A stretch of DNA of 64,000 nt from JAMQPK01 sp035937795 (GTDB lineage Bacteria > Acidobacteriota > Vicinamibacteria > Vicinamibacterales > JAMQPK01): the NCBI GenBank assembly GCA_035937795.1, contig DASZHO010000121.1:30723-94722 (forward strand), read 5' to 3'. The notes beneath the pieces were generated by a model. That model saw nothing but the letters and a program-made list of their open reading frames with translations, did not search any database and had not been told where the DNA came from. This document shows, piece by piece, positions 15,838 through 24,786 of the stretch (within the stretch, counting starts at the first letter, position 1; each line of letters opens with the position of its first letter). The position numbers and the translations under genes were made by a program.

Positions 15838-18075
15838 TCAGGGTTTCAAGTTCCGCAGCGTGAAGTCGAGCATCAACTGGCGTTCGTGGCGGTGAAGCTC
15901 GGGGTCGGTGATACCGTGGCGCGACTTCGGATAGATCATCATCTCGAACTGCTTGCCGGCTCTCTGCAGCTCGTAGGCCAGCTGCATCGAGTTCTGCAGG
16001 TGCACGTTGTCGTCGATCTCGCCGTGAAGGAGGAGCAGCGGCCCGTGTAGATCGCCGGCGTTGAACCGGGGCGAGCTCCTCTTGTAGCCCTCCGCGTTTT
16101 CCTGCGGCAATCCCATGTATCGCTCGGTGTAGATCGTGTCGTAATCGCGCCAGTCCGCGATCGGGCAGCAGGCAATGCCCATCGTGAAGCTCGACGGATG
16201 GGTGAGCGCGAAAATCGTCATGTATCCGCCGTAGCTGGCGCCCTCGATACCGATTCGCGCGCCGTCCACGTAGGGCTGCGCCTTCAGCCAGCCGACGCAG
16301 TCCTCGATGTCCCGGAGCTCGAGCTCGCCGAGGTGCTTGTAGGCGGGCCACGCGGAGACGGCGCCCTTCCCGCTTGCGGTGCGGTTATCGCACGCCCAGA
16401 CGACGATGCCGTGCTCGGCGAGAAGCTGTTCGTACAGATATTCGGTTCCGGACCATCCGTTCACCACATGTTGGAGGTGCGGGCCGCCGTACAGTACCTG
16501 GTAGACCGGGTAGCGCCTGGACGGATCGAAACCGGGTGGCTTGATCATCATGGCTTCCATCACGAAGCCATCGCGAGCTTTCACCTGCACGAATTCGGGT
16601 GCCGACACCGCGTATTCGTCCAGCGCCGGAGCGGGGTTTGCCTCAACGACGCGCGCCTGGCTGCCGTCGGATCGGTGCAGCGTCACCTGATACGGATGCG
16701 CGGCATCGCTCCACGAGTCGAGGAACAGCGAGCGCGCCGGGTTGAAAAAGGCGGAGTGCCGGCCCGCACGAGATGTAACGCGTTGCAGGCCGGCGCCGTC
16801 GAGCCTGATTCGATAGACGTGGCTGTCGAGCACGCTTCGTTCGGTGCCTGAAAAATAAATCCAACCGGCGGCCTCATCCACTCCGTGGACGCTGCGGACT
16901 TCCCACCGGCCGTCGGTAACCTGCTTGATGATGGTGCCGTCGGGTCTGTAGTGATAAAGGTGGCGCCACCCGCTGCGCTCGCTGAGCCACAGGAATGTTC
17001 CGTCTTTCAACCAGACCGGATCCGCGCTCGAATTGTCCCAGCGCTCCACCCACGTCTGGCTGGTCTCGCGAAACAGCGTCGTGGTTCTGCCTGTCGTTCG
17101 ATCGGCGGTGTCGAAATCGAGCCACGATTGTCTGCGGTCCTGGACCTGAAAGCACAGCTTGCGGCTGTCGGGCGTCCAGCCTGCGTCGACGATGAGGAAA
17201 TCGCTGTACTTGCCGGTGTCGGCCCAGCGCACCGTTCCACCGGTCGCCGGCACGACGCCAACCTTTGCGATTGGGTTCGGATCGCCCGCCCTCGGGTATT
17301 TCCAGGTTTCAACCGCTGTCCGATACGGAATGTCGTCAATCACCGGATAATCGGGAACGGGCTTCTCGTCCAGTTGAATGAATGCGATCTGAGATGAATC
17401 AGGACTCCACCAGTACGCCCGATGGTTGCCGCGGCCGTAGAGCTCTTCGGAGTACACCCAGTCGAGCGTTCCGTTCAGAAGGTCGGACGTGCCGTCCGTT
17501 GTGAGCGCGCGCACGCGTGGATGGTCGATGGTGGTCGCGAACAGGTTGTTCTTGCTGACAAACGCGACGGAGGCCCCATCCGGGCTGAATGCCGCCTCCT
17601 CCTTGGCATCGCGGCTGTCGGTCAGCCGCGTCGCGCGATCCCGGCCGATGTCGTAATAGATCAGGTCGGAACCGACCGTCAGCAGGAAACCATCGTGGCG
17701 CCGGTTGAAGTTCGTGGGTCTTTGGTCGGCGGCGAGCCTCGCATCGCCGGAGGAAATTCGCGGCACCGTGGCCAGCGCGGCCGCAAGCTTCGCCGGATCG
17801 AACAAAACCTCGCGTTGTCCGGAAAGGGCGTCGACTTTCAGCCAGCTTGCGCCGCCGGCGCCAGCGGCTTCGTCTGCCGGCCATAAATAGTGTGCATCGT
17901 CGACCCATGGATCGCGCAGCCAGTCGACGACCGCAGCGGCTTTTCCGTTGAACCGCTCCCAGCCACCGGGACCATAGATATCTTCGATGGTGAGCGATTT
18001 CCGCTGGGCGGGCTGAGTGTAGACGAAGGGGCCGCACAAAAGGCCGAGAACGAGCAGAACAGTTATGCGGCGCAT
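15838..18075 (-). CDS. Exported S9 family peptidase, dipeptidyl-peptidase IV type
   Basis: The protein has 745 aa with a signal peptide (MRRITVLLVLGLLCGPFVYT). An N-terminal beta-propeller of the DPP-IV type (about residues 60-500, including WVYSEELYGRGNHRAYWWSP with the paired Glu that anchor the substrate amino end) is followed by an alpha/beta hydrolase. The catalytic triad is Ser in IEGASYGGYMT, Asp in HGEIDDNVHLQNS and His in KSRHGI. It should remove X-Pro or X-Ala dipeptides from peptides in the periplasm. It is head-to-head with an M49 peptidase across only 39 bases. Confidence 0.92.
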   Translation of the reverse strand: MRRITVLLVLGLLCGPFVYTQPAQRKSLTIEDIYGPGGWERFNGKAAAVVDWLRDPWVDDAHYLWPADEAAGAGGASWLKVDALSGQREVLFDPAKLAAALATVPRISSGDARLAADQRPTNFNRRHDGFLLTVGSDLIYYDIGRDRATRLTDSRDAKEEAAFSPDGASVAFVSKNNLFATTIDHPRVRALTTDGTSDLLNGTLDWVYSEELYGRGNHRAYWWSPDSSQIAFIQLDEKPVPDYPVIDDIPYRTAVETWKYPRAGDPNPIAKVGVVPATGGTVRWADTGKYSDFLIVDAGWTPDSRKLCFQVQDRRQSWLDFDTADRTTGRTTTLFRETSQTWVERWDNSSADPVWLKDGTFLWLSERSGWRHLYHYRPDGTIIKQVTDGRWEVRSVHGVDEAAGWIYFSGTERSVLDSHVYRIRLDGAGLQRVTSRAGRHSAFFNPARSLFLDSWSDAAHPYQVTLHRSDGSQARVVEANPAPALDEYAVSAPEFVQVKARDGFVMEAMMIKPPGFDPSRRYPVYQVLYGGPHLQHVVNGWSGTEYLYEQLLAEHGIVVWACDNRTASGKGAVSAWPAYKHLGELELRDIEDCVGWLKAQPYVDGARIGIEGASYGGYMTIFALTHPSSFTMGIACCPIADWRDYDTIYTERYMGLPQENAEGYKRSSPRFNAGDLHGPLLLLHGEIDDNVHLQNSMQLAYELQRAGKQFEMMIYPKSRHGITDPELHRHERQLMLDFTLRNLKP

Positions 18076-18114
18076 GTTAAGTTATGGTCTAGCTTATCGG
18101 TTTCTCGCATCACC

Positions 18115-20190
18115 ATGGCATTGCGCTCGACCTCCGCTGGCTCGCACTCGACATCTATTACAGGGGTGATGCCTGGGCCGGCGCCGGCGGAAACATCAGC
18201 GGCGAATCCCGCGGCAGCGCGCAAATACCTGCTCGAGCGGGTCGACGAGGCCGAGGTCGTTCAAGTGTATGCCGACGGCTTCCAGGCGCTGCCGCCAAAG
18301 GAAAAGCAGCTGCTCTGGCACCTCTACCGGGCGGCTATTGCCGGCCGCGATATTTTTTACGACCAGCGATATGCGCACAACCTCGACATGCGAGATGTGC
18401 TCGAGGCCATCCTCACTCATCCCGGCCCTGATAGCGATACGCTTGCCGAGATTCGGCGCTACACCAAGCTCTTCTGGCTCAACACAGGTCCTTACAACAA
18501 TCTGACCGCGAGAAAGTTCGTCCTGGGGACGAAGCCGGAAGAGCTTGCGGCGATTGCGCACGCCGCCGAGGCCCGGGGCGCGAAATTCCCCACGCACAAG
18601 GGGGAGTCGCTGGATCAGCTTCTTGAGCGCCTGAAGCCGATGTTCTTCGATGCTGCCGTCGATCCGTTCGTCACCAGCAAAACGCCGGTGCCAGGGCAGG
18701 ACATCCTCGAGGGCAGCGCCAACAATCTGTATGTCGGCGTCACGATGAAGGATCTCGAGGGCCGGAAGGACCACTACGAGCTGAACTCGCGGGTGGTCAG
18801 AAAGAACGGCGTGATCGAAGAAGAGGTATATCGCGTTGGCGGCCGCTACGACCCGCAGCTTCGCGATGTGGTTTCGCATCTGCAGGCGGCCCTCCCGTTT
18901 GCGAGCGCGGCGATGGCGAAGGCGCTGCAGGCGCTCATCACGTGGTATCAGACGGGAGACCCGGCCGACCGGCGGCTGTACGACATCGCGTGGGTCGAGG
19001 ACAGCGATCCTGTGGTCGATACGATCAACGGCTTCACCGAGGTGTATCTCGACGCGCGCGGCATGAAGGGCGCCTGGCAAGCGCTCGCGTACTACGTCAA
19101 CCAGCGGAAGACGACGGCAATTCAAACGATCGCGGCGAATGCGCAGTGGTTCGAGGACCGCATGCCATGGGATCCGCAGTACCGCAAGCAGGGGGTTCAG
19201 GGGATTACGGCCAAGGCGGTCGACATCGTCATCGAGACGGGGGACTCGGGCCCGATCACGCCCATCGGGATCAATCTGCCCAACGATCAGACGATTCGCG
19301 AACGGTACGGCAGCAAGTCGGTGTCCCTGTCGAACATCTTCGAAGCCTACAGCGGCTCGATGGAGCCGGCGTTTTACACGGAATTCGCGTACACGGCCCA
19401 GGAAGCGCGGCGCGCGCAGGATTGCGGCGCGTTCGTTCATGAGCTGACGACCGACCTGCACGAAGTGATCGGGCACGCGTCGGGTCAGGTGGCCGCCCGG
19501 TTGGACGGAAGCCCCCAATCGGCGCTCAGGGAGCAGTATTCGGCGCTCGAAGAAGCCAGGGCGGATCTCGTGGCCTTGTATTTCTTGCCCGATCCAAAGC
19601 TTGTCGACCTGGGCCTCGTTGCGGCCGGCGCGCAGGCTGAAATCGTGCAGGCCGAGTACGAAGCGTATTCGCGAAGGGCCCTCGTTCAGCTCCGCCGCGT
19701 GCGCCAAGGATCGCAGATTGAAGAAGACCACATGCGCAATCGGCAGATGATCGTGAACTGGCTGAGGCTTCACACAGAGGCGATCGAGTCGCGGAAGCGC
19801 GACGGGAAGACGTATTACGTGATGGTGGATGCCAGGGCGTTCAGAGACGGCGTCGGCCGGCTGCTGGCCGACGTTCAGCGGATCAAGTCGGAAGGGGACT
19901 ACGCTGCGGCCAAACAGCTGTTCGAAACCTACGGCATCCACTTCGACCCGAAACTGCGCGACGAGATCGTGGCGCGCGTCGATGCGCTGAAGCTGCCGTC
20001 CTACACCGGGTTCGTTCAGCCGCGGCTGCAGGCGATCACCGGGGCGGACGGGAAGGTCGCCGATATCGAGATTTCGTACCCGCAGGATCTCACCAGGCAG
20101 ATGCTCGAGTATGCGGAGCTCACGCGGGCGACGCGCGAGCAATTCCGAACCTCCGAGATCGAGCCCGGCCGGCCCGTAACCGGGCGGTGA
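18115..20190 (+). CDS. M49-family (dipeptidyl-peptidase III-like) zinc peptidase
   Basis: The protein has 691 aa. The zinc motif HEVIGH (H449-H454) and the second motif EEARAD (E479-E480) match the HEXXGH...EECRAE arrangement of family M49. DPP III removes dipeptides from the amino end of short peptides. The N-terminus (MALRSTSAGSHSTSITGV) is not a convincing signal peptide, so location is uncertain; a later Met near residue 19 is an alternative start. It heads a tight four-gene operon. Confidence 0.85.
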   Translation: MALRSTSAGSHSTSITGVMPGPAPAETSAANPAAARKYLLERVDEAEVVQVYADGFQALPPKEKQLLWHLYRAAIAGRDIFYDQRYAHNLDMRDVLEAILTHPGPDSDTLAEIRRYTKLFWLNTGPYNNLTARKFVLGTKPEELAAIAHAAEARGAKFPTHKGESLDQLLERLKPMFFDAAVDPFVTSKTPVPGQDILEGSANNLYVGVTMKDLEGRKDHYELNSRVVRKNGVIEEEVYRVGGRYDPQLRDVVSHLQAALPFASAAMAKALQALITWYQTGDPADRRLYDIAWVEDSDPVVDTINGFTEVYLDARGMKGAWQALAYYVNQRKTTAIQTIAANAQWFEDRMPWDPQYRKQGVQGITAKAVDIVIETGDSGPITPIGINLPNDQTIRERYGSKSVSLSNIFEAYSGSMEPAFYTEFAYTAQEARRAQDCGAFVHELTTDLHEVIGHASGQVAARLDGSPQSALREQYSALEEARADLVALYFLPDPKLVDLGLVAAGAQAEIVQAEYEAYSRRALVQLRRVRQGSQIEEDHMRNRQMIVNWLRLHTEAIESRKRDGKTYYVMVDARAFRDGVGRLLADVQRIKSEGDYAAAKQLFETYGIHFDPKLRDEIVARVDALKLPSYTGFVQPRLQAITGADGKVADIEISYPQDLTRQMLEYAELTRATREQFRTSEIEPGRPVTGR

Positions 20191-20193
20191 TTG

Positions 20194-21363
20194 GTGTTCT
20201 CTTCCCGCCTGCGCCACGGCCCAGGACCGAATCGCCTTGCGCACGCGCTCGATCGGCGCCGCTCGGCCGGCCTGCCGATTGTGGATCTGACCGAATCCAA
20301 TCCCACCAGAGTGGGTTTTGTGTATCCGGATGCGCTGTTGGAGCCGCTGAGCCGGCCGCCCGCGCTCCGCTACGAGCCAAGGGCGCTCGGCATTCCCGAA
20401 GCGCGCCAGGCGATTGCCCTCGATTTCGCCCGGCGCGGCGTCCCTGTTCGAGCCGATCGGATCGTGGTGACCGCCAGCTCGAGCGAGGCGTATTCCCATT
20501 TGTTCAAGCTGCTCTGCGACCCCGGCGACGTCGTGCTCGCCCCGAGGCCGAGCTATCCGCTCGTCGAGCACCTCACGGCTCTCGACAACGTCGGCATCGA
20601 TTTCTACAGCCTCGAGTTCCACGGCTGCTGGTCGGTGGACGTCGAGGCCATTGCGGGCGCGCTCGCGGCACGACGGGTGCGGGCGATTATTGTGGTCAGC
20701 CCGAATAATCCGACAGGCTCCGTACTGGCCCCGGCGGTCCTCGGACAACTGGCAAGCCTGGCGAACGAGCACGATGTGGCCTTGATCGTGGATGAGGTGT
20801 TCGCCGATTTCCCGATCGAAAATCGGGCCTTCACGAGCGCCCTCGTGCAGAGCGAGGCGCTGACCTTTGCGCTCGGGGGCTTATCGAAGACAGTGGGGCT
20901 GCCGCAGGTAAAATTGGGATGGATCGGAATCAACGGCCCGGACCAGGTCGTGAACGCGGCGCTCGAGAGACTCGAAACCATTTGCGATACATATCTGTCA
21001 GTGTCGACGCCGGTGCAGCTCGCAGCGCAGCATCTGCTGGAGAATGGCGCATCGGTCCGAACGCAGATTCAGGAGCGTGTAGGCGGCAACTACGCGGCGC
21101 TGCGCCGAACTGCGGCTGCGCACCCTGCGTGCTCGGTGTTGCCGGCTGAGGCCGGCTGGTACGCGGTCGTACAGATCCCGGCGGTCAGACCCGAAGAAAC
21201 TTTCGTGGTTGACCTTCTGGAGCGCACCGGACTTCTCGTACACCCTGGGTATTTTTTCGATTTCGAGCGCGAGGCCTTCCTGGTCCTGAGCCTCTTGCCC
21301 CAGTCTGCGACGTTTTCATCGGCCACCAGCCGGTTGTTCGCTGAAATCGAGCGGCAGTCGTGA
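20194..21363 (+). CDS. PLP-dependent class I aminotransferase
   Basis: The protein has 389 aa. The motifs are VVTASSSEAYSHLFKLL (phosphate cup), VVSPNNPTGSVLAP, LIVDEVFADFP (Asp contacting PLP nitrogen) and LGGLSKTVGLPQVKLGW with the Schiff-base Lys. Starts are GTG at 20194 or TTG at 20191, directly after the M49 stop. The substrate is unknown. It overlaps malQ by four bases and sits upstream of the folate-linked PabB-PabC fusion, so it is part of one operon. Confidence 0.88.
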   Translation: MFSSRLRHGPGPNRLAHALDRRRSAGLPIVDLTESNPTRVGFVYPDALLEPLSRPPALRYEPRALGIPEARQAIALDFARRGVPVRADRIVVTASSSEAYSHLFKLLCDPGDVVLAPRPSYPLVEHLTALDNVGIDFYSLEFHGCWSVDVEAIAGALAARRVRAIIVVSPNNPTGSVLAPAVLGQLASLANEHDVALIVDEVFADFPIENRAFTSALVQSEALTFALGGLSKTVGLPQVKLGWIGINGPDQVVNAALERLETICDTYLSVSTPVQLAAQHLLENGASVRTQIQERVGGNYAALRRTAAAHPACSVLPAEAGWYAVVQIPAVRPEETFVVDLLERTGLLVHPGYFFDFEREAFLVLSLLPQSATFSSATSRLFAEIERQS

Positions 21364-22922
21364 ACCGACGCCACGCGCGGCGCGCGGGTATTTGTGTGCC
21401 GCTGTTTTCGCTCCGCTCGACCCGCAGCTGGGGCATCGGCGAAATCGGCGACATTCCCGAGGCTGTCGACTGGCTGCGCTCGGCGCATCAAGCCGTGCTC
21501 CAGATTCTGCCGTTGAACGAGCTGGCGCCAGGCGAATCGTCGCCGTATTCCGCGCTCAGCGCCATGGCGATCGATCCCCGGTACATCACGATCCCGGACC
21601 TGAACGAGGCCACCGGCCTGGAAGCCCTTTGGGCGGACGAGATCGAGGCCGTGCGCCGGGCACCGCGCGTTCGGTATCAGCAGGTGGATGATCTCAAGCA
21701 TCGCGCGCTGAAAGTATGCTTCGACAGGTTCTGGAACATCGAGTGGCTTCGAGGCACGCCGCGCGGCGACTCCTTTCGCCGTTACATGGTCGACGAAGGT
21801 TGGTGGTTGGACGAGTACAGCCTGTATCGCGCGCTGCGCGCGCGCGCCGGCGAAAAGGCGTGGACCGAGTGGGACGCCGCCCTCCGGGATCGTGAACCAT
21901 CGGCGATGGCAGCCGTCCGCGAGCAATTGTCGCGAGAAATTCTGTTTTATCAGTACGTCCAGTGGGTCGCCGCTGAGCAGTGGCAGGTTGCGCGCAAGAG
22001 CACCAGGAGCGTGGAGATTATCGGTGATTTCCCATTCATGGTGACGCTCGATAGCGCCGACGTCTGGAGCCGCCGCCACGAGTTCATCCTCGACGCATCG
22101 GTCGGCACCCCGCCGGACGCGTTCAGCGACACGGGGCAGCAATGGGGCCTGCCGCCGTATAACTGGGACGAGGCGAGAAAGACCCATTTCGAGTGGCTGC
22201 GGATGCGCGCCCGCCGTCTTGCAGATCTCTATGACGGTTTTCGCGTCGATCACCTCGTCGGCTTCTATCGAACGTACGTCCGGCCCCTCGATGGCCGCCC
22301 CGCGTATTTTTCGCCTGCGTCCGAAGACGAGCAGCGCGCGCTCGGCGAGGAGGTGATGGCCGTCGTGATGAGCTCGGGCGCCGACGTCAGCGTGGAGGAT
22401 TTGGGAACGGTCCCTCCTTTCGTGCGCGCATCGGTTGCACGGCTGGGTCTGGCCGGATACCGCGTTTTTCGATGGGAACGAGGCGATCCGGCGACGTACC
22501 CGCCGATTTCGATTGCGATGACCGGAACTCACGACACCGACCCGCTCGCGGTCTGGTGGGAGTCGCTTACGCCTGAGGAGCGAAGGCTTGTCGCCGAAAT
22601 GCCGAGCGTCCGCGCCGCCCATCCCGAGGGCGCGGTCGGCCTTGCGTCTCCTGTTTTCGACGCCTCGATTCGCGACGCGATTCTGACGGCCATGCACCGG
22701 GCCGGCTCGGTCCTCGTGCTGCTGCCTGTTCAGGATGTCTTCGGCTGGCGCGATCGCATCAATCGTCCGGCGACGGTCGGCGAGTGGAACTGGACCTACG
22801 TATTGCCCTGGCCGGTCGACCGGATGGACGAACAAGCGGAAGCGGCCGAGGCCGCCGAGCGGCTCAGGGAATTGAGCGACCGCGCGGGACGCTGGAACGG
22901 TGTCGAAAGCCCCGTGCCATGA
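21360..22922 (+). CDS. malQ: 4-alpha-glucanotransferase (GH77, amylomaltase)
   Basis: The protein has 520 aa, the usual length of the short bacterial form. It transfers alpha-1,4-glucan segments between maltodextrins. GH77 signatures are VPLFSLRSTRSWGIGEIGD, ELAPGESSPYSALSAMAIDP, YDGFRVDHLVGFYR (nucleophile Asp), VSVEDLGTVPP (acid/base Glu) and MTGTHDTDPLAVWW. The GTG start lies inside the stop of the aminotransferase (GTGA) and its own stop overlaps the next ATG. No other glycogen gene is nearby. Confidence 0.95.
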   Translation: MNRRHARRAGICVPLFSLRSTRSWGIGEIGDIPEAVDWLRSAHQAVLQILPLNELAPGESSPYSALSAMAIDPRYITIPDLNEATGLEALWADEIEAVRRAPRVRYQQVDDLKHRALKVCFDRFWNIEWLRGTPRGDSFRRYMVDEGWWLDEYSLYRALRARAGEKAWTEWDAALRDREPSAMAAVREQLSREILFYQYVQWVAAEQWQVARKSTRSVEIIGDFPFMVTLDSADVWSRRHEFILDASVGTPPDAFSDTGQQWGLPPYNWDEARKTHFEWLRMRARRLADLYDGFRVDHLVGFYRTYVRPLDGRPAYFSPASEDEQRALGEEVMAVVMSSGADVSVEDLGTVPPFVRASVARLGLAGYRVFRWERGDPATYPPISIAMTGTHDTDPLAVWWESLTPEERRLVAEMPSVRAAHPEGAVGLASPVFDASIRDAILTAMHRAGSVLVLLPVQDVFGWRDRINRPATVGEWNWTYVLPWPVDRMDEQAEAAEAAERLRELSDRAGRWNGVESPVP

Positions 22923-24691
22923 GAGCCGTTCTGCGAGACGCCGCGTCGGGAAAATGGCGGCTGTTCGAGCGCCCATGCGAATTGGTCGTGGCGCGCGACG
23001 TTCACGAGGTGGTCCCGGCGCTGCAGAAGATCGAGGCTGAGTGCGCCAAAGGCGTCTACGCTGCGGGATTCATTGCCTACGAGGCGGCGCCGGCGTTCGA
23101 TTCCGCGCTTCGGACGAAGGCCGACGGTACGTTTCCGCTGCTGTGGTTTGGTCTTTACGACGGCTTCCATGACTTGCCCGGCGAGACCGTCGACGAATCG
23201 GCCGGGGCCGCGCGCGAGGTTCACGGTACAGAAGACTGGGCGCCGTCGATCGACGCCTCGCGATATGCCTTCATCTTCGGTCGGCTTCAGGATCTCATCC
23301 GAAGGGGCGAGACGTATCAGGTCAACTTCACCTATCGCCTGAAGTCACGGATGCCCACGAGTCCGTGGGCGCTGTTTCAACGTCTCGTGGCCGCGCAGGA
23401 GCCGGGGTTTGGCGCCTACCTTCACGCCGGCGAGTGGATTGTGTGCAGTGCGTCGCCGGAGCTGTTTTTCGCGAAAGAAGGCGCCTCGATCTACTCGAAG
23501 CCGATGAAGGGTACCGCCCCGCGAGGTTTGTGGTACGAGGACGATGTGGCGCAGGCGGAGGGGTTGAGCCAATCGGAGAAGGAACGCGCCGAAAACGTGA
23601 TGATCGTCGACATGGTTCGCAACGATCTTGGCCGCATCGCGCGGAAGGGCACCGTGCGCGTGTCGAGGTTGTTCGACCTGGAGCGATACCCGGCCATGTG
23701 GCAGATGACGTCGACGGTGAGTGCCGAGACGGATGCCGCCTTGACCGAAGTGATGGCGGCGCTTTTTCCCCCGGCGTCCATCACCGGAACGCCGAAAGCG
23801 AGCACGATGGCCATCATCGCCGAGCTCGAGTGTTCGCCAAGACGCATCTACACAGGCACGATCGGATTCATTGACCCGGGTGGGCGCGCGCAGTTCAACG
23901 TCGCCATCCGTACCGCGCTCATCAATCGCAAGACCGGCGAAGCCGAGTACGGCGCCGGCGGCGGCATCGTCGCCGATTCGAACGTGGACCGGGAAATGGC
24001 CGAGGCGCGGCTCAAGTCCAAGGTGCTCGGCGCGAGGCGGCCGGCCTTCGATCTGCTCGAAACGATGCTCTGGACTCCTGAGGCAGGCTATCTTCTGCTG
24101 GAGCTTCACCTGAAGCGGCTCATCCAGTCCGCGGAGTACTTCAACTTTCACCTTTCTCTTCAAAGCGTCCGGCAACAGCTGGCCGAGCTGGCCGATACCT
24201 TCAACGGCACGCCGCGTCGAGTGAGGATGGTCGTGTCAAAGGGCGGGGCAGTCCAGTTGACGGCGACGCACCAGACGCCGGACGCCGGGAAATTTGCCGA
24301 CGTGGCCCTGGCCGCCGAACCCATTGACTCGCGCGATCCGTTTCTCTATCACAAGACGACCAATCGCGAGGCTTATCAGCACGCCCTCGCGTCCAGGCCG
24401 GGAGCGGACGACGTGCTTCTGTTCAACGAGAAGAACCAGGTGACCGAATCAACCATCGCCAATCTCGTGTTCGAGCTCGAGCTCGAGGGCCGGTTGTTTA
24501 CCCCGCCGATCGAGTGCGGGCTATTGGCCGGCACGGCGCGGGCGCAGCTGCTGAATGAGGGCAGAATCGGCGAGCGAACCATCAAAGTCGACGAGCTTGC
24601 GATGGCCCCCCGGCTCTACCTGCTGAACTCCGTGCGTGGAATGCAGGCGGTTTCGCTTACAAAATTGGTCCGCGCTGTCACACCCTTGTAA
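22919..24691 (+). CDS. pabBC: Fused aminodeoxychorismate synthase component I and aminodeoxychorismate lyase
   Basis: The protein has 590 aa in two parts. Residues about 1-370 are PabB: YQVNFTYRLKSRM, KPMKGTAPRG, ENVMIVDMVRNDLGRIA, ASITGTPKASTM and EYGAGGGIVADSN. Residues about 375-590 are the fold-type IV PLP enzyme PabC, with LYHKTTNREAYQHAL carrying the lysine and NQVTESTIANLVFE. Together they make 4-aminobenzoate from chorismate and glutamine for folate, needing a separate PabA. Such fusions are known in several phyla. The ATG overlaps the malQ stop. Confidence 0.93.
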   Translation: MRAVLRDAASGKWRLFERPCELVVARDVHEVVPALQKIEAECAKGVYAAGFIAYEAAPAFDSALRTKADGTFPLLWFGLYDGFHDLPGETVDESAGAAREVHGTEDWAPSIDASRYAFIFGRLQDLIRRGETYQVNFTYRLKSRMPTSPWALFQRLVAAQEPGFGAYLHAGEWIVCSASPELFFAKEGASIYSKPMKGTAPRGLWYEDDVAQAEGLSQSEKERAENVMIVDMVRNDLGRIARKGTVRVSRLFDLERYPAMWQMTSTVSAETDAALTEVMAALFPPASITGTPKASTMAIIAELECSPRRIYTGTIGFIDPGGRAQFNVAIRTALINRKTGEAEYGAGGGIVADSNVDREMAEARLKSKVLGARRPAFDLLETMLWTPEAGYLLLELHLKRLIQSAEYFNFHLSLQSVRQQLAELADTFNGTPRRVRMVVSKGGAVQLTATHQTPDAGKFADVALAAEPIDSRDPFLYHKTTNREAYQHALASRPGADDVLLFNEKNQVTESTIANLVFELELEGRLFTPPIECGLLAGTARAQLLNEGRIGERTIKVDELAMAPRLYLLNSVRGMQAVSLTKLVRAVTPL

Positions 24692-24786
24692 GCAGCCGTT
24701 CGGCGTCGAACGAGCGAAACCGGGCATTTTCAGGCGAAATCGCGCACGGTTTCCGGCCATCGGCCTGGCATGGATCCCGCTGAAGG

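Noticed and set aside
18196..20772. Long antisense open frame across the M49 peptidase and aminotransferase genes
   Set aside because: The plus strand carries complete catalytic motifs. The antisense product is low-complexity in character (Arg, Leu, Val, Gln) and is a codon-bias artefact.
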